Positions 18,182 through 26,357 are shown, counted from the first letter of the stretch. The stretch is 47,500 nucleotides of DNA from Sutcliffiella cohnii (GCF_002250055.1 NZ_CP018866.1:4832501-4880000), one strand, 5' to 3'. Translations and numbers: made by a program. Notes: generated by a model from the sequence alone, not told the origin.

Positions 18182-18856
18182 ATGAGTATTTTAGCACGTT
18201 TTAAAGACATTATGGCTAGCAATATTAACGCACTGTTAGATAAGGCAGAAAACCCTGAAAAGATGATTGATCAATATTTAAGAAACTTAAACCGAGATTT
18301 AGGAAAAGTAAAAGCGGAAACAGCATCAGTTATGGCGGAAGAACAACGCTCTAAAAGACTACTTGATGAGTGTATTGCAGATGCAGAGAAAATGGAAAGA
18401 TACGCAATTAAAGCATTAGAAGCTGGAAATGAAGACGATGCGAGAAAGTTCCTCGAAAGAAAAACAGAAATCGCCTCTAAGCAAGCGGGGCTACAAAGTG
18501 CCTATGACTTAGCGGCATCTAACGCAACGCAAATGAGACAAATGCATGATAAATTAATGAACGATATTAAAGAGTTAGAATCCCGTCGTAGTATGTTAAA
18601 AGCAAAATGGTCTGTAGCTAAAACACAAGAACGTATGAACAAAATTGGTGCATCTGTGACAGACACGAACAATACAGCATCTGCCTTTGGACGTATGGAA
18701 GATAAAATTAATCGTGCATTAGATGAGGCAAATGCAGTGGCCGAGCTAAATGCAGCACCAAAGGATGACTTAAAAGATTTAGCTGCCAAATACGATACAC
18801 AAGTAGGGGTAGAGGACGAGTTAGCGGCCTTAAAAGAAAAATTGAAGAATAGATAG
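18182..18856 (+). CDS. pspA: PspA/IM30-family envelope stress protein
   Basis: 224-residue, almost entirely coiled-coil ESCRT-III-like protein that coats and repairs the cytoplasmic membrane. The N-terminal amphipathic helix (SILARFKDIMASNINALLDKAE) and the MIDQYLRNLNRDLGKVKAETA segment are characteristic. Two ATGs are in frame; the one at 18182 is seven bases from AGGGAGG whereas 18176 is only one base away, so 18182 is used. First gene of a pspA-ydjG-ydjH-ydjI set; an intercistronic hairpin follows. Confidence 0.95.
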   Translation: MSILARFKDIMASNINALLDKAENPEKMIDQYLRNLNRDLGKVKAETASVMAEEQRSKRLLDECIADAEKMERYAIKALEAGNEDDARKFLERKTEIASKQAGLQSAYDLAASNATQMRQMHDKLMNDIKELESRRSMLKAKWSVAKTQERMNKIGASVTDTNNTASAFGRMEDKINRALDEANAVAELNAAPKDDLKDLAAKYDTQVGVEDELAALKEKLKNR

Positions 18857-18875
18857 GAACGGTTTTCGAACTTAG

Positions 18876-18901
18876 AGCTGTAGCAAGTCGCTGCAGCTTT
18901 T
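18876..18901 (+). terminator. Intercistronic hairpin after pspA
   Basis: AGCTGTAGC (18876-18884) pairs with GCTGCAGCT (18890-18898), nine pairs including one G-T, then TTTT. Probably a partial terminator that lets pspA be expressed more than the three genes behind it. Confidence 0.65.
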
Positions 18902-18962
18902 ATACAGTTCATTTACTTATCCGTACGCATTTGAATTTTAAATGGAGTAGAGGTGAATAAAG

Positions 18963-19991
18963 TTGGTTATCCATTATAAATGTCCGAACTGTGGCGATGA
19001 TATGGTATTTAATAGTGAAACAGGAACATTATCTTGTGGTGCGTGTGGGAGACAAGATAATATTGAAGATTTTTCGGAAGAGAACATAATTACAACATTT
19101 GAAGAGGATGAAGCGAAAGAGTATCATTGTGAAAACTGTGGAGCTGTTCTAATTACCGAAGCAGAAACAGCTGCAACAACTTGTAGCTTTTGTGGAGCAG
19201 GTGTAGTACTAGCAGACCGTGTATCCGGGACGTTAGCGCCAGCTATGGTTATTCCATTTTCAATAAGTAAAGAACAGGCAGGGGCAGCTTTTAAAAAATG
19301 GTGTAGAAACGGTTTGCTCACACCAAAAGATTTTATGACTGCAAATCGTATAAAAAATATAACTGGGATGTACGTTCCGTTTTGGATTTATGATTTAAAT
19401 AGTAAAGTACAAGTGTCGGCTGTCGGCACAAAGGTGCGCACATATACGAAAGGTGAATATATTTATACAGAAACGAAATTTTATGATGTGTATCGTGATA
19501 TTAATTTAGACTATTTAAAAATACCAGTAGATGCATCAACTAAAATGAATGATGAATTGATGGACAAACTCGAACCGTTTCCGTACGATCAATTAAAAGA
19601 ATTTAAAACACCATATTTAGCTGGTTATATAGCAGAAAAATATAACTATGATGATAAAGAGCTTTTACCGCGAGCTAAAGATAAAATAGATGGATATATA
19701 GAGTCTTATATTAAATCTTCTGTTTCAGGATATGCGACTGTAAATTATAAAAGAAAAGATATAAACGTTAAAAAAGTGCACAGTTCGTATGTTTTATTAC
19801 CTGTTTGGATGGTTTATTACGATTACAACAAGACGGAACATATATTTGCGATGAACGGACAAACGGGAAAAGTCGTTGGAAAGCCTCCAATTAGTAAAGG
19901 GAAAGTTGCAGGCTGGTTTGGTGGAGTCGCAGCCGGAACGTTTGTTAGTCTGAAAGTCGTCTCTATGTTGATGGGAGGCGGATTTTGGTGA
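18963..19991 (+). CDS. ydjG: YdjG-like zinc-ribbon protein
   Basis: 342 residues. Two N-terminal zinc ribbons: CPNC...CGAC (about 7-26) and CENC...CSFC (about 53-74), both TFIIB-like. A central domain (about 90-300) contains MYVPFWIYDL and VLLPVWMVYYDY segments, and a Gly-rich hydrophobic segment near the C-terminus (VAGWFGGVAAGTFVSL) suggests membrane attachment. TTG at 18963 is seven bases after AGGTG (18951). It overlaps ydjH by four bases. The pspA-ydjG-ydjH-ydjI order is that of the B. subtilis sigma-W-controlled operon, where these proteins help bring PspA to the membrane. Confidence 0.87.
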   Translation: MVIHYKCPNCGDDMVFNSETGTLSCGACGRQDNIEDFSEENIITTFEEDEAKEYHCENCGAVLITEAETAATTCSFCGAGVVLADRVSGTLAPAMVIPFSISKEQAGAAFKKWCRNGLLTPKDFMTANRIKNITGMYVPFWIYDLNSKVQVSAVGTKVRTYTKGEYIYTETKFYDVYRDINLDYLKIPVDASTKMNDELMDKLEPFPYDQLKEFKTPYLAGYIAEKYNYDDKELLPRAKDKIDGYIESYIKSSVSGYATVNYKRKDINVKKVHSSYVLLPVWMVYYDYNKTEHIFAMNGQTGKVVGKPPISKGKVAGWFGGVAAGTFVSLKVVSMLMGGGFW

Positions 19992-20842
19992 GTAAGAAAA
20001 AAACACTTTATACTGGAATGGCAATCATAATAATTTATCTAATTAGTTTACTGGGTATTACTCACTCAGCCTATGCGATAGAACGAAAAGTATATGATTA
20101 CGCCGAGCTGTTAACAGAACAGGAGATAGATTCATTAGAAGCTCTAGCTAATGAACTAGGTGCAGAGCGGGAAACGGACTTCATTATTGTGACGACTAAT
20201 GAGTCAGGAATCGATGTTATGGAATACACGCAAGACTTTTACGATGAAATCGCTCCAGGGTATGACAAGCCACATGGTAACACGGCAATCTTAACAATAG
20301 ATATGCAAGGAAGAGAAATCTATTTAGCTGGATTTTATAAGGCTGAAACATATTTAGATGATGCTAGATTGGATCAAATCCGTGACCAAATTACACCTAC
20401 TTTATCAAGTGGAAACTTTTATCAGGCGGCTCAAGATTTTATTGTTTTATCCCATGAGTTTATGGGGCAGGAGCCTGAACAGCATTCAGAAAATGGGTAT
20501 GAAAATCATAATTCTGCTCCTAGTCCTAATACGTATTACGATTCAAATTATTCAAATGGAGATAATATACTTTTCAACACATGGTTTCAAATCATTGTTT
20601 CTTTAATTGTCGGTGGTGTTGTTGTTTGTATTATGGCATTTAACATGGGTGGCCGAGTAACCGTTAATGCTCGTACTTATATGGATGCTAACACATCAAG
20701 AGTACTTCACCGTAAAGATCAATACATTCGAACAACTGTTACGAAAAGAAGAAAACCTCAGCAGAAAAGTGGGGGAGGCGGTGGTGGAGGTGGCATCACT
20801 CGTGGTGGACACTCCCATAGCGGTAGTAGAGGTGGCTTTTAA
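19988..20842 (+). CDS. ydjH: YdjH-like TPM-domain membrane protein
   Basis: 284 residues. An N-terminal signal segment (to about AYA at residue 30) precedes a TPM/YgcG-type domain (about 35-155; VYDYAELLTEQEIDSLEALA is the typical opening). One membrane helix (about 197-217) and a cytoplasmic tail of Gly runs and HSHSGSRGG follow. The GTG at 19988 overlaps the ydjG stop (GTGA) and is eight bases from GGGAGG; a TTG three bases earlier is possible. TPM domains are linked to membrane-protein quality control and phosphatase-like folds; exact function unknown. Confidence 0.86.
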   Translation: MSKKKTLYTGMAIIIIYLISLLGITHSAYAIERKVYDYAELLTEQEIDSLEALANELGAERETDFIIVTTNESGIDVMEYTQDFYDEIAPGYDKPHGNTAILTIDMQGREIYLAGFYKAETYLDDARLDQIRDQITPTLSSGNFYQAAQDFIVLSHEFMGQEPEQHSENGYENHNSAPSPNTYYDSNYSNGDNILFNTWFQIIVSLIVGGVVVCIMAFNMGGRVTVNARTYMDANTSRVLHRKDQYIRTTVTKRRKPQQKSGGGGGGGGITRGGHSHSGSRGGF

Positions 20843-20884
20843 AAAATGATCGCAACATAAGAATAGAAAGAAAGGATTGGTAGT

Positions 20885-21889
20885 ATGGTTTTCTTTAGAA
20901 ATCAATTTGCAAACGTTGTGGAATGGGAAGAGTTTCGCGACGATATGATTTTTTGGAAATGGAGCAATCGAGAAATTAAAAAAGGAAGTAAGCTTATTAT
21001 CCGTCCGGGTCAAGATGCAATCTTTTTGAACAATGGGAGAATTGAAGGGATTTTTAAAGATGAAGGGGATTACAATATTGAGTCAGAAATTATCCCGTTC
21101 CTTTCCACTTTAAAAGGATTTAAATTTGGCTTTAATAGCGGAATGAGGGTAGAAGTTCTATTCGTAAATACGAAAGAATTTACCGTAAAATGGGGAACAC
21201 GTAATGCCATTAACATCCCTACGCTCGGAATGCCAGGTGGAATGCCAATTAGAGCAAACGGCACATTCCAATTCAAAGTAAATGACTATGTGGCTCTTAT
21301 TGATAAAATAGCAGGCGTGAAAAATAAATATTTAGTAGAAGATGTAAAGATTCGGATTACTGCAATCCTTGACCAGCTTCTAATGAAATGGATTACTCGA
21401 GAAGGTAAAGATATGTTTAATCTTCAGGCTAATTCGTTTGAAATAGGTAAAGGAATTAAAGAAGATTTAGATATGCAAATTATTAATGACGGCTTAACGG
21501 TTACCGGATTTAATATTATGAGCTTTAATTATCCGAAAGAAATTCAAGATATGATCAATAAAAATGCCTCTTACGGAATGGTAGGAGATATGAAAAAGTA
21601 TCAGCAAGTTTCCATGATAGATGGAATGTCGTCTGGGAAAATGAGTGGTGGTAGCAATGCAGCTTCCGATATGGCTGGAATGATGATGGGGATGAATATT
21701 GCAAAAGAGATGATGAAAAACATGGATGATCAAGATTCCGATAAAAAAGCGGCACCACAAGCTTCAAAACAATTATCCACGCCCCAAAATGACGAGGATA
21801 CGAGTATCGCCCCGAAATTTTGCCCAAACTGTGGCCAAAAAAATACTGGTTCCAAGTTTTGTCCAAATTGCGGTAATAAACTAGGATAA
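20885..21889 (+). CDS. ydjI: YdjI-like SPFH-domain protein
   Basis: 334 residues: an SPFH/virion-core-protein-like domain (about 20-230; opens FFRNQFANVVEWEE), a Met/Gly-rich linker (about 240-280) and a C-terminal zinc ribbon with two CPNCG knuckles (about 313-332). No membrane helix. In B. subtilis YdjI is the PspA-binding adaptor of this operon. ATG at 20885 follows AAAGGA. A strong terminator ends the operon. Confidence 0.9.
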   Translation: MVFFRNQFANVVEWEEFRDDMIFWKWSNREIKKGSKLIIRPGQDAIFLNNGRIEGIFKDEGDYNIESEIIPFLSTLKGFKFGFNSGMRVEVLFVNTKEFTVKWGTRNAINIPTLGMPGGMPIRANGTFQFKVNDYVALIDKIAGVKNKYLVEDVKIRITAILDQLLMKWITREGKDMFNLQANSFEIGKGIKEDLDMQIINDGLTVTGFNIMSFNYPKEIQDMINKNASYGMVGDMKKYQQVSMIDGMSSGKMSGGSNAASDMAGMMMGMNIAKEMMKNMDDQDSDKKAAPQASKQLSTPQNDEDTSIAPKFCPNCGQKNTGSKFCPNCGNKLG

Positions 21890-21937
21890 ATAGCTGTTTG
21901 ATAAGCTTATAAAAAAGGAACTGTCCAATATGTCTCA

Positions 21938-21977
21938 AAACAGTGGAGAAACCATATCGTTTTTCTACTGTTTTTTT
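21938..21977 (+). terminator. Terminator of the pspA-ydjGHI operon
   Basis: AAACAG / CTGTTT plus eight further inner pairs (two G-T), an eight-base loop, then seven T's (21971-21977). Confidence 0.87.
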
Positions 21978-22013
21978 GTGTTGATTTTATTAATCCAGAT
22001 AAAGGTTAACGAA

Positions 22014-22055
22014 CAAAAAAAGTCCTAAAAGTCAGTTTCTACTGACCTTTAGGAC
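22014..22055 (-). terminator. Terminator of the ABC exporter operon
   Basis: GTCCTAAA-A-GTCAG pairs with CTGAC-C-TTTAGGAC with one mismatch; read on the minus strand it is followed by seven T's (22020-22014). Confidence 0.9.
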
Positions 22056-22065
22056 AGCCCCTTTT

Positions 22066-22770
22066 TTAATGATTAACTACTTCCGTATGCTTTGTAGTAT
22101 TAACTAACGATAAACGCCCGTCTGTTATGTTGTACACTTTATCGCAATAATCAATTAGTCTTGTGTCGTGTGTAACGACGATTGTTGTTTTTCCGTTATC
22201 TTTCGTCGCTTTTTTTAACATTTCCATTACTTCAAAAGCGCGATCAGAATCTAAAGAAGCGGTAGGTTCGTCTGCAAGTATAATACTAGGATCCGTGTAC
22301 ATCGCTTTTGCTATAGCAACTCGTTGGCGTTGACCTCCAGATAAGTCAGCAGGAAAGCTTTTTAATAGCTCGTGAATCCCTAATGATTCGTAAAGTTGCT
22401 CTAACCTTTCAGTAGAAAGGTTATTTTTTTTCACTTTGTCTAGCAGTTGCATTTGTTGTTCCACGTTTAAAAACGGAACTAAGTTGGACGACTGTAACAC
22501 AAAGCCAATTTCTTCTAATCGTAGAGTGGCACGTTTTTTTTCTTTCAAACTACTTAAGTTTTTCCCGTTAACAATAACATCGCCGTTGCTAGGAGTTTGA
22601 AGTCCGCCAGCAATTGTTAAGAACGTACTTTTTCCTGAACCTGACGGGCCGATAATCGCAATAAGCTCTCCGCTTTTCGCTTTGAAATTAGTTGTTTTTA
22701 ATGCTTCTATCTTGGATGGTCCTGATTGAAAAAACTTATTTACATTTTTTAATTCGAGTAACACCTCCAT
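22066..22770 (-). CDS. ABC transporter ATPase, MacB/LolD/HrtA-like
   Basis: About 234-residue nucleotide-binding subunit: Walker A GPSGSGKST (about 42-50), Q-loop LQSSNLVPF, signature LSGGQRQRVAIAKA, Walker B ILADEPTASLD, H-loop THD. This is the group that pairs with FtsX-like permeases and exports peptides, antibiotics, lipoproteins or haem. Two ATGs follow GGAGGG (which lies in the end of the permease gene); 22770 has the better seven-base spacing, 22773 abuts the permease stop. It follows the permease directly in the same operon. Confidence 0.88.
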   Translation of the reverse strand: MEVLLELKNVNKFFQSGPSKIEALKTTNFKAKSGELIAIIGPSGSGKSTFLTIAGGLQTPSNGDVIVNGKNLSSLKEKKRATLRLEEIGFVLQSSNLVPFLNVEQQMQLLDKVKKNNLSTERLEQLYESLGIHELLKSFPADLSGGQRQRVAIAKAMYTDPSIILADEPTASLDSDRAFEVMEMLKKATKDNGKTTIVVTHDTRLIDYCDKVYNITDGRLSLVNTTKHTEVVNH

Positions 22771-22773
22771 CAT

Positions 22774-23841
22774 TTACCCTCCTATTGCTTTTAATGGATC
22801 AATTTTTACGATTGTTTGTACAGAGAATAGTGCGCCTAACACCGATACAAAAACGAGAATAGTACCGTAAATGAGCATATCAACGTAATTAAACGCTACT
22901 GGTACTGCGGCAGGTAGAAAGAAGCCGGTTGTAATCGTTAGGATGAACCCAATGACAACACCTGCTAATGCTAATAAAAATGTTTGCGCAATAACAGACA
23001 CTGCTAAATATTTGCTTGAAATTCCTTGAGCCTTCATCACTCCAAAGATACTAATCTTTTGAATTGTTAACACGTAAAGAAAAATGGCTAAAATAACGGC
23101 GGAAATAATAAATAGAAAATAAATCATAAATGTTAATGTTAAGCTTTGTTCCGAGTACCCAGGCATATTTTCAATAAACGTTTTCGTCGGAATGACTTGT
23201 AGAGAGTTGTCAACCGTAACTGCCTCTATATTTTCTGTACGAATAACAAAGGCGTTAATTTTGTTTGAGTCCTCATCCATAGAAGTACCGAATCGGACGT
23301 ATTGAAACGTGTCCAAACCTCCGTAAAGAACAGGAGCCGCGTTAAACTTAGCCTTATCAGTAAAACCTGTAATGATTAATGTTGCATCAACAGAAGAGAG
23401 TTGAAGAGTATCTCCTATGTTAAACCCTTCATTTTTTAAAGATTCATCAGCAATAACTTCCCCTGTCTCGCTAAAAGCTTCCCCTTCTGTAACTTCCGGC
23501 ATAATAAATTCATTATCACGTATACCGAATATAGATACGTTTGCTTTATTTACTCCGGATGTAGCAATTGAGTTTAATTGACCGAGTACAGCAACCTCAC
23601 TTACTCCATTTCCGTCGTAATCCTCTATTAGTAAACTCGATTGAGGTAAGTTAATATCGGATTCCTCAGTCAAAATAATACCATCTGCATTCCACTTATC
23701 CACTGCCTCTTTATTAATATTTTCAAGACCATTAGCCAACCCTGATAAAAAGAATACTAAATAAGAAACGAGTGTTAAAACTCCTACAATTAAGATGAAG
23801 CGTAGTTTATTGTTTTTTATTTCATTCCACGCTAAAAACAT
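22774..23841 (-). CDS. ABC transporter permease, FtsX/HrtB-like
   Basis: 355 residues with four membrane helices: one near the N-terminus (about 15-37), a large extracellular domain (about 40-235), then three C-terminal helices (about 237-260, 283-305, 325-345) and a DPLKAIGG end typical of FtsX/MacB permeases. The opening FLAWNEIKNNKLRFI resembles haem-exporter HrtB/DevC permeases, but that assignment is from memory. It is first in the operon behind a palindromic operator. No sensor kinase or regulator gene adjoins it. Confidence 0.83.
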   Translation of the reverse strand: MFLAWNEIKNNKLRFILIVGVLTLVSYLVFFLSGLANGLENINKEAVDKWNADGIILTEESDINLPQSSLLIEDYDGNGVSEVAVLGQLNSIATSGVNKANVSIFGIRDNEFIMPEVTEGEAFSETGEVIADESLKNEGFNIGDTLQLSSVDATLIITGFTDKAKFNAAPVLYGGLDTFQYVRFGTSMDEDSNKINAFVIRTENIEAVTVDNSLQVIPTKTFIENMPGYSEQSLTLTFMIYFLFIISAVILAIFLYVLTIQKISIFGVMKAQGISSKYLAVSVIAQTFLLALAGVVIGFILTITTGFFLPAAVPVAFNYVDMLIYGTILVFVSVLGALFSVQTIVKIDPLKAIGG

Positions 23842-23873
23842 GTATTGTTATCCCCCTGACGGCTGAATTTGTA

Positions 23874-23890
23874 TAACTATTGTATAGTTA
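23874..23890. promoter_or_regulatory. Palindromic operator at the ABC exporter promoter
   Basis: Perfect 7-3-7 inverted repeat TAACTAT-TGT-ATAGTTA. It abuts the -10 box and covers the transcription start, the usual place for a repressor such as a TetR-family protein. The regulator is not next to it. Confidence 0.62.
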
Positions 23891-23918
23891 ATATATAATT
23901 AATATGTGGAATAAGCAA
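23890..23918 (-). promoter_or_regulatory. Promoter of the ABC exporter operon
   Basis: Minus-strand -35 TTGCTT (23918-23913), 17-base spacer, -10 TATATT (23895-23890). About 50 bases upstream of the permease ATG. Confidence 0.65.
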
Positions 23919-23945
23919 CAAATAAGTTCCACCTTAAACAATAAA

Positions 23946-23972
23946 AAGCTCTAGTCAGTGAGACTAGAGCTT
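23946..23972 (-). terminator. Terminator of the B12-photoreceptor gene
   Basis: AAGCTCTAGTC / GACTAGAGCTT, 11-bp perfect stem with a five-base loop, followed on the minus strand by TTTATT. Confidence 0.88.
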
Positions 23973-23979
23973 CTTATTG

Positions 23980-24864
23980 TTACTTAATTAATTCAGGAAG
24001 ATTATTTAACCATTCTTTATCTGTAGGAGCGATGTCCCAACGAGGGCTATCGGCTTTACTTTTCTTAACTCCTAACCCACCTACGATAAATTTCAAGTTA
24101 GGGTTTTTAATTTGTAAGGTGTTAATATAAGACTGAATTAAAGGTTCGTCTTCTATACGAGATGTTGATAAGGCAACAATTTCGATTCCCTTTTCATTGA
24201 TTAATTCCCCTAAACCTTCAAGTGGTGTATCTGCCCCTATATAGTAAACTGGGTAATGCTTTTCTCTCAAAAATAACGTAAATAAAATTAACCCTAGTTG
24301 GTGTTGCTCTCCGGAAGGGCAAATCGCCATTACTTTCGGCAAGCTTGGTGACGTTTCAAAAATGGAGAAGAACTTTAATGATCGTTGCATCACAATATTG
24401 CTAATCATATGCTCTTTTGCGACATGTAATTCGCCTCTTTCCCATGCAGTTCCAACCTTATACATTAACGGTACAATAATGGAGAAAAACACAGTTTTGT
24501 ATGGGAATTGGGTGAAATATAGATCTAAAAGAAAATTACATTTGTCGGCATTTAAGTCTAAAACAGCTTCATATAATTCTTGAACTTGAGCTTCAAAGCC
24601 TTCTCGACGTAACGGTGTCTCAATTGGTACTACTTCACTTTGCTCTTTTTTTGCTTTAAGGAGCTTAACTGCCTGACTTACATTAAGTCCATTATCATGA
24701 ACTTGCTTTTTTAACCATTTTAAATCGTTAAGGTTTTCTTCTGTGTAGACTCTATGCCCAGAATCTGTACGTTCCGGGGTAATAGCCTCGTAACGTGTTT
24801 CCCAAGCGCGAATCGTAACCGTTGGCATATCTAATATTTTTGATACAGCTTTAATATTGTACAT
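23980..24864 (-). CDS. CarH/LitR-type B12-dependent photoreceptor regulator (MerR family)
   Basis: 294 residues: MerR-like DNA-binding domain (1-70; TVTIRAWETRYEAITPERT, GHRVYTEE), a four-helix B12-cap domain (about 90-165) and a Rossmann B12-binding domain (about 175-290). The cap has W141-x9-E151-H152, the W-x9-EH signature of light-sensing adenosylcobalamin receptors; the Rossmann domain has E186-x-H188-x2-G191, whose His is the lower cobalt ligand in CarH. In the dark AdoCbl drives tetramer binding to DNA; light breaks it. Members usually control carotenoid genes, but none are here. Its own promoter is at 24910-24938, and the next gene upstream starts the Tad pilus operon. Confidence 0.9.
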   Translation of the reverse strand: MYNIKAVSKILDMPTVTIRAWETRYEAITPERTDSGHRVYTEENLNDLKWLKKQVHDNGLNVSQAVKLLKAKKEQSEVVPIETPLRREGFEAQVQELYEAVLDLNADKCNFLLDLYFTQFPYKTVFFSIIVPLMYKVGTAWERGELHVAKEHMISNIVMQRSLKFFSIFETSPSLPKVMAICPSGEQHQLGLILFTLFLREKHYPVYYIGADTPLEGLGELINEKGIEIVALSTSRIEDEPLIQSYINTLQIKNPNLKFIVGGLGVKKSKADSPRWDIAPTDKEWLNNLPELIK

Positions 24865-24909
24865 AAGCTAACCCTTCTTTTACAGATGCTATAAATTATT
24901 TGTATTTTT

Positions 24910-24938
24910 ACTATATCTTGTTTATGGAAAGAAAACAA
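24910..24938 (-). promoter_or_regulatory. Promoter of the photoreceptor gene
   Basis: Minus-strand -35 TTGTTT (24938-24933), 17-base spacer, -10 TATAGT (24915-24910), 46 bases upstream of the ATG. Confidence 0.6.
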
Positions 24939-25233
24939 CCGAAGAGAAGGAGTCAGGAGTAGGTAGCTTTAACAGAAAATCTGACGGTATTCGATAAGAA
25001 AAGTAAGCCAATCTCCTCTAGTCCCTTAGCACATTGTTACTAGATAGTACGTTAACATTATTCTTGAATAATAATTCGAATGTCGCTACTAACTACATTC
25101 TTTTATTAAATAATTAGTCCAGAGTATCTATTTACCGTAAATATTAATTAGGTTTAAAAATGTCTGAATTCAAGGTTTTGCCACTGCTTATAAAATGGAA
25201 AAACAATTCTTTATACCTATATTTTTTTACAAA

Positions 25234-25260
25234 TGTAACAAATTGTAACGATGTTGTAAC
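25234..25260. promoter_or_regulatory. Three phased TGTAAC repeats over the Tad promoter
   Basis: TGTAAC at 25234-25239, 25244-25249 and 25255-25260, spaced 10 and 11 bases, so all face one side of the helix; the last overlaps the -35. An inverted repeat TTACA-AA-TGTAA (25227-25238) overlaps the first. The layout suits a multimeric activator or repressor: CarH-type operators are reported as three ~11-bp direct repeats over a -35, and PhoP boxes also repeat every 11 bp (TTACA on the minus strand). Confidence 0.55.
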
Positions 25261-25281
25261 AATTAACGGGTACTTTATAAT
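25254..25281 (+). promoter_or_regulatory. Sigma-A-type promoter of the Tad pilus operon
   Basis: -35 TTGTAA (25254-25259), 16-base spacer, perfect -10 TATAAT (25276-25281). It is the best promoter match in the gap, about 275 bases before the first gene. Confidence 0.58.
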
Positions 25282-25316
25282 GTTCTATTATTATTGTTAA
25301 ATTATTTGTTTAATAT

Positions 25317-25331
25317 AAGAAAACGTTATCA
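25317..25331 (+). promoter_or_regulatory. Possible catabolite-responsive element
   Basis: AAGAAAACGTTATCA matches the CcpA cre consensus WTGNAANCGNWNNCW at all fixed positions but one (A for T at position 2). It lies about 40 bases downstream of the promoter, where binding would block elongation. Confidence 0.3.
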
Positions 25332-25386
25332 GTTCATAAGTCTTGCGTATTGAAGGGGTCGAATAGTTATAAAGCCCTACCTAAAA

Positions 25387-25404
25387 TTTGACAAGATTCG
25401 ACAA
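25387..25404 (-). promoter_or_regulatory. Two tandem Spo0A-type boxes
   Basis: Read on the minus strand: TTGTCGAA (25404-25397), two bases, TTGTCAAA (25394-25387), two near-consensus 0A boxes exactly ten bases apart. They lie downstream of the mapped promoter and 150 bases before the first pilus gene. Confidence 0.5.
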
Positions 25405-25556
25405 TTCGTTGACGCAATTTACAACGAGTGGTAATTAATATAAGAACCATATTTTGAAAAATAATTGGAAATGAAAGGTTGATAAGCATTCCTTTAGCTT
25501 CGACTTTTCAATTTATTACGAAATACATTATCCAAAAAGTAAAGGCAGGGAGAGAA

Positions 25557-26330
25557 ATGCTGGAATCGAAGCGTAGAGCAATAATATTTTTTACACTTTC
25601 ATTTTTATTAGCTATTGCAGCGGGGTTTTTATTTTTGCAAAAGGTGAGCGCAATTAACTCCGAATTAGGGGGGATGACGGAGATATACATCGCAGCAGAA
25701 GATATTCCATCAAGATCAGTTATTCAACCACAACAGTTAACGACAACCGAGATACCTAATCGATTCGTCAATGAATCTCATATTACTAGTTTACAAGATA
25801 TAGCAAATCGTGTATCAGTCGTACCACTTTCTTCTGGAGATATTATCACGAAAAATATGATGAAGCCATTCTCTTCGTTAAGAGAAGAAAACAATCGATT
25901 AGTGACAATCGTTCAATCTGAACGCATTCGCTTTGATGAGAGGTTAGAAGCACTGGATCGAATCGATATTATTGTTTCGCATAAGTTTGATGGAAACAAT
26001 AAAACGACTATTTTCATGAAAGATGTGTTAGTCGCAGCAGAGCTTACGTCTGATGGAGAGTTTGTCGGTGTAGCGGTAGAAGTACAAGTAGAAGATGCAC
26101 CAGAATTAATACATATGCAAAATTACGCAGATAGTATTCGTGTGTTAAAAGCGAATGTTGGTAAAGGGGAAGTGGAGGAACAGTCAGAAAAAGAGATCGT
26201 AATTGAGTCTCCACCTGAGGAAGAAGAAATAGAAGAAAAAGAAAAGGAAGAAGATAAGGCTGAAGAAAAAGAGGAAGATAAAGAATCTAATGAAGAAGAT
26301 TCAAGTGTAGATAAAGAGGAAAACTCCTAA
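25557..26330 (+). CDS. cpaB: Tad pilus assembly protein CpaB/RcpC-like (SAF domain)
   Basis: 257 residues: N-terminal membrane anchor (about 8-28), an SAF domain (about 38-100; IYIAAEDIPSRSVIQPQQL is the classic CpaB opening), a beta-rich RcpC-type region (about 105-195) and a very acidic Glu/Lys tail (about 205-257). The ATG at 25557 follows AGGGAGA; an upstream TTG at 25479 is in frame but has no ribosome site. First gene of the pilus operon. In Gram-negatives this protein works with the secretin RcpA, which is absent here as expected for a single-membrane cell. Confidence 0.86.
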   Translation: MLESKRRAIIFFTLSFLLAIAAGFLFLQKVSAINSELGGMTEIYIAAEDIPSRSVIQPQQLTTTEIPNRFVNESHITSLQDIANRVSVVPLSSGDIITKNMMKPFSSLREENNRLVTIVQSERIRFDERLEALDRIDIIVSHKFDGNNKTTIFMKDVLVAAELTSDGEFVGVAVEVQVEDAPELIHMQNYADSIRVLKANVGKGEVEEQSEKEIVIESPPEEEEIEEKEKEEDKAEEKEEDKESNEEDSSVDKEENS

Positions 26331-26357
26331 TTCAAAAGGTGATGGAGGAAAAAAGTA

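Larger units (their letters stand above)
24939..25556. other. Long regulatory gap upstream of the Tad locus
   Basis: About 620 bases with no supported gene. 24939-25200 shows nothing I can name. 25234-25281 holds phased repeats and a promoter; 25317-25331 a cre-like site; 25387-25404 two Spo0A-type boxes. The untranslated leader from the promoter would be roughly 270 bases. Confidence 0.6.

Noticed and set aside
25479..25556. Earlier TTG start for cpaB
   Set aside because: No ribosome site; it would put 26 residues before the membrane anchor. The ATG at 25557 has AGGGAGA in front.
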